NCBI GenBank assembly: GCA_035502655.1
Contig: DATJUF010000040.1
Coordinates: forward strand, 1-10,749
Origin: DATJUF01 sp035502655
GTDB taxonomy: Bacteria > Desulfobacterota > Binatia > Binatales > Binataceae
Direction of reading: 5' to 3'
DNA length: 10,749 nt
The notes beneath the pieces are model-generated. The model saw only the letters and a list, made by a program, of their open reading frames with translations. It was not told the DNA's origin and searched no databases. Positions 9,802 through 10,749 of the stretch are shown here, one piece after another. The translations under genes were made by a program, and so were the position numbers. How positions within the stretch are numbered: position 1 is the first letter of the stretch; every line of letters starts with the position of its first letter.

Positions 9802-10104
9802 ATGGAAATTATTCTAGGACCGCTCGCACGGATACCACCTGGCGAAGGGCGGACGTTTAATACCAGTGGCGAGCGTGTCACTGTGTTTCGTACACGGGGT
9901 GGCGAACTATTTGCCGTACAGGCATCCTGCCCCCATCGTGGCGGGCCGCTGGCGGACGGTATTCTCGGCGCGGCGAAGCTGATTTGTCCCCTGCATGCGT
10001 GGACCTTCGATCTGCGCACCGGCCAGGCCTTGCTTGGAGAATCCAATCTGACGACCTACCACGTTAGGCTCAATGACGATCAGGAAGTAGTCTTGTCATT
10101 GTAG
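9802..10104 (+). CDS. nirD: Nitrite reductase [NAD(P)H] small subunit, Rieske-fold, full ligand set
   Basis: This 100-residue partner of NirB has a single Rieske-type beta fold, with the usual lead-in FRTRGGELFAV. The cluster site is complete: Cys43-Pro-His45 in SCPHRGGPLADG and Cys62-Pro-Leu-His65 in CPLHAWTFDLRTG, spaced C-x-H-x16-C-x2-H. Many NirD proteins, including that of E. coli, keep the fold but have lost these ligands, so a functional [2Fe-2S] centre is possible here. The length fits the family (about 100-110 residues). The start at 9802 is supported by GAGGAA at 9786-9791. The gene follows nirB by 17 bases and is the last recognisable gene of the operon. A stand-alone Rieske ferredoxin is an alternative reading, but position directly after nirB makes NirD much more likely. 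Confidence 0.93.
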   Translation: MEIILGPLARIPPGEGRTFNTSGERVTVFRTRGGELFAVQASCPHRGGPLADGILGAAKLICPLHAWTFDLRTGQALLGESNLTTYHVRLNDDQEVVLSL

Positions 10105-10110
10105 TTGCGG

Positions 10111-10123
10111 AGGCTCGCAGCCT
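10111..10123 (+). other. Small hairpin just after nirD
   Basis: AGGCT at 10111-10115 pairs with AGCCT at 10119-10123 around a CGC loop, seven bases past the nirD stop. A competing pairing is GGCTC (10112-10116) with GAGCC (10126-10130). No T-run follows, so it is at best a weak or factor-dependent 3' end signal. Confidence 0.25.
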
Positions 10124-10430
10124 GGGAGCCAAGATGCCGTGATCATCAGCTTGTCGCCATATCCGGTACTCGCCTGACCGCGCCGCGAAGGAGTTCATAT
10201 TTTTCGCTCCTTAAAGAATACTTGGCAGATCAATTTAATGTTACTAAAAATGAGCGCCGGCTGCTTGAGGTTTATACTGACGATGGAACGGGGTCGAAGC
10301 ACATTTCGTACAGCAGCAAGCCTGTTAGCAAGACCTGATCAAGATGGCGATCACGGGCCATCCCAGGGAACTAGCCCCTCATCGGCCCTAATCTCCTTTT
10401 CATCGCACGCGGCGCCGCTTCACTAGTTCG

Positions 10431-10448
10431 CTGAGCCACTCCGCTCAG
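10431..10448. repeat. 6-bp inverted repeat with a six-base loop
   Basis: CTGAGC at 10431-10436 is matched by GCTCAG at 10443-10448. It could form a small GC-rich hairpin on either strand, but it lies over 300 bases past nirD and has no T-run, so a terminator role is doubtful. Confidence 0.3.
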
Positions 10449-10749
10449 TCTGCCTTCAACAGCGATTCTCAGCTTCATGTCACTTCGCACTTCCGGAGCG
10501 AAATCGTCGCCCTACGATTCCCGCAAGCGTACCGACAAGCGCGCTTCCGTTCTTGCGACGAATTGCTCCATCGTTGTCTCGATACCGATCATCGAGACCG
10601 CGCGGACAGCACTTTGACATGTAACCCAGGCAGCAGTTTCGCAAATCGAATTGCGAGATCTTATACAGTCGAGAGTGATGCATTCGCCGGAGCCAGAGAG
10701 CAAGCGAAGTTGATACGCGCTGCCGGTTTCCCCATGGTCGCTCGCACCG

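Larger units (their letters stand above)
10105..10749. other. 645-base stretch without a convincing gene
   Basis: Open frames here are short and show no recognisable motif. One frame from a TTG at 10105 runs 77 codons to 10338. On the minus strand a frame is open from the right edge to a stop at 10512-10514. Neither has a clear ribosome binding site or family signature. Inverted repeats seen are AAGGAG/CTCCTT (10188-10193 with 10207-10212) and CTGAGC/GCTCAG (10431-10436 with 10443-10448, six-base loop). Neither is followed by a T-run. This looks like intergenic or decayed sequence at the end of the operon. Confidence 0.5.

Noticed and set aside
10269..10284. TTTATACTGACGAT, partly like the TTTATAGACGAT arm upstream of the integrase
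   Set aside because: The match needs a two-base gap, has no inverted partner, and is within what chance gives.
10105..10338. 77-codon ORF starting with TTG immediately after the nirD stop
   Set aside because: A rare start codon, no separate ribosome binding site and no recognisable motif; it may simply be chance openness.
10512..10749. Minus-strand frame open from the right edge to a stop at 10512
   Set aside because: About 78 open codons with a cysteine- and serine-rich product resembling nothing known; it could be a gene end but evidence is too thin to call.

Overview
The window carries a compact nitrate-assimilation locus from a Gram-negative bacterium of moderately high GC. The Gram-negative assignment rests on an outer-membrane beta-barrel protein with a signal peptide and a terminal phenylalanine. 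I cannot fix the taxon from sequence alone.

Layout. Positions 1-341 hold at most the tail of a gene entering from the left. Positions 342-1300 (minus strand) are a tyrosine-recombinase (phage-type integrase) gene broken by about six single-base frameshifts, with every expected catalytic residue still encoded in one frame or another. Just upstream of its start, at 1315-1370, is a strong inverted-repeat structure: a 27-bp near-perfect palindrome plus matching outer arms, one of them interrupted by 13 bp. Next on the minus strand come an outer-membrane channel of the alginate-export type (1431-2924) and an NNP-family nitrate/nitrite transporter of the major facilitator superfamily (3142 to about 4503). 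A divergent intergenic region follows. On the plus strand lie an assimilatory molybdopterin nitrate reductase (about 4847-6964), an unrecognised 115-residue protein (6971-7318), the siroheme nitrite reductase large subunit NirB (7346-9784) and its Rieske-type small subunit NirD (9802-10104). Positions 10105-10749 show no convincing gene.

How it works together (inference from family knowledge). Nitrate would cross the outer membrane through the beta-barrel and the inner membrane through the NarK-like carrier. The molybdenum enzyme would reduce it to nitrite, and NirBD would reduce nitrite to ammonium with NAD(P)H. The four plus-strand genes are tightly spaced (6, 27 and 17 bases) and look like one operon. 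The transporter and porin form a divergent arm, although a 217-base gap separates them. The nitrate reductase has no C-terminal [2Fe-2S] module and no flavoprotein partner gene is present, so its electron donor must come from elsewhere. Siroheme and molybdenum-cofactor synthesis genes and a nitrate regulator are also absent from the window.

Most worth following up are the inverted-repeat site at the dead integrase, the small protein between the two reductases, and a NirD that keeps a complete set of Rieske cluster ligands.
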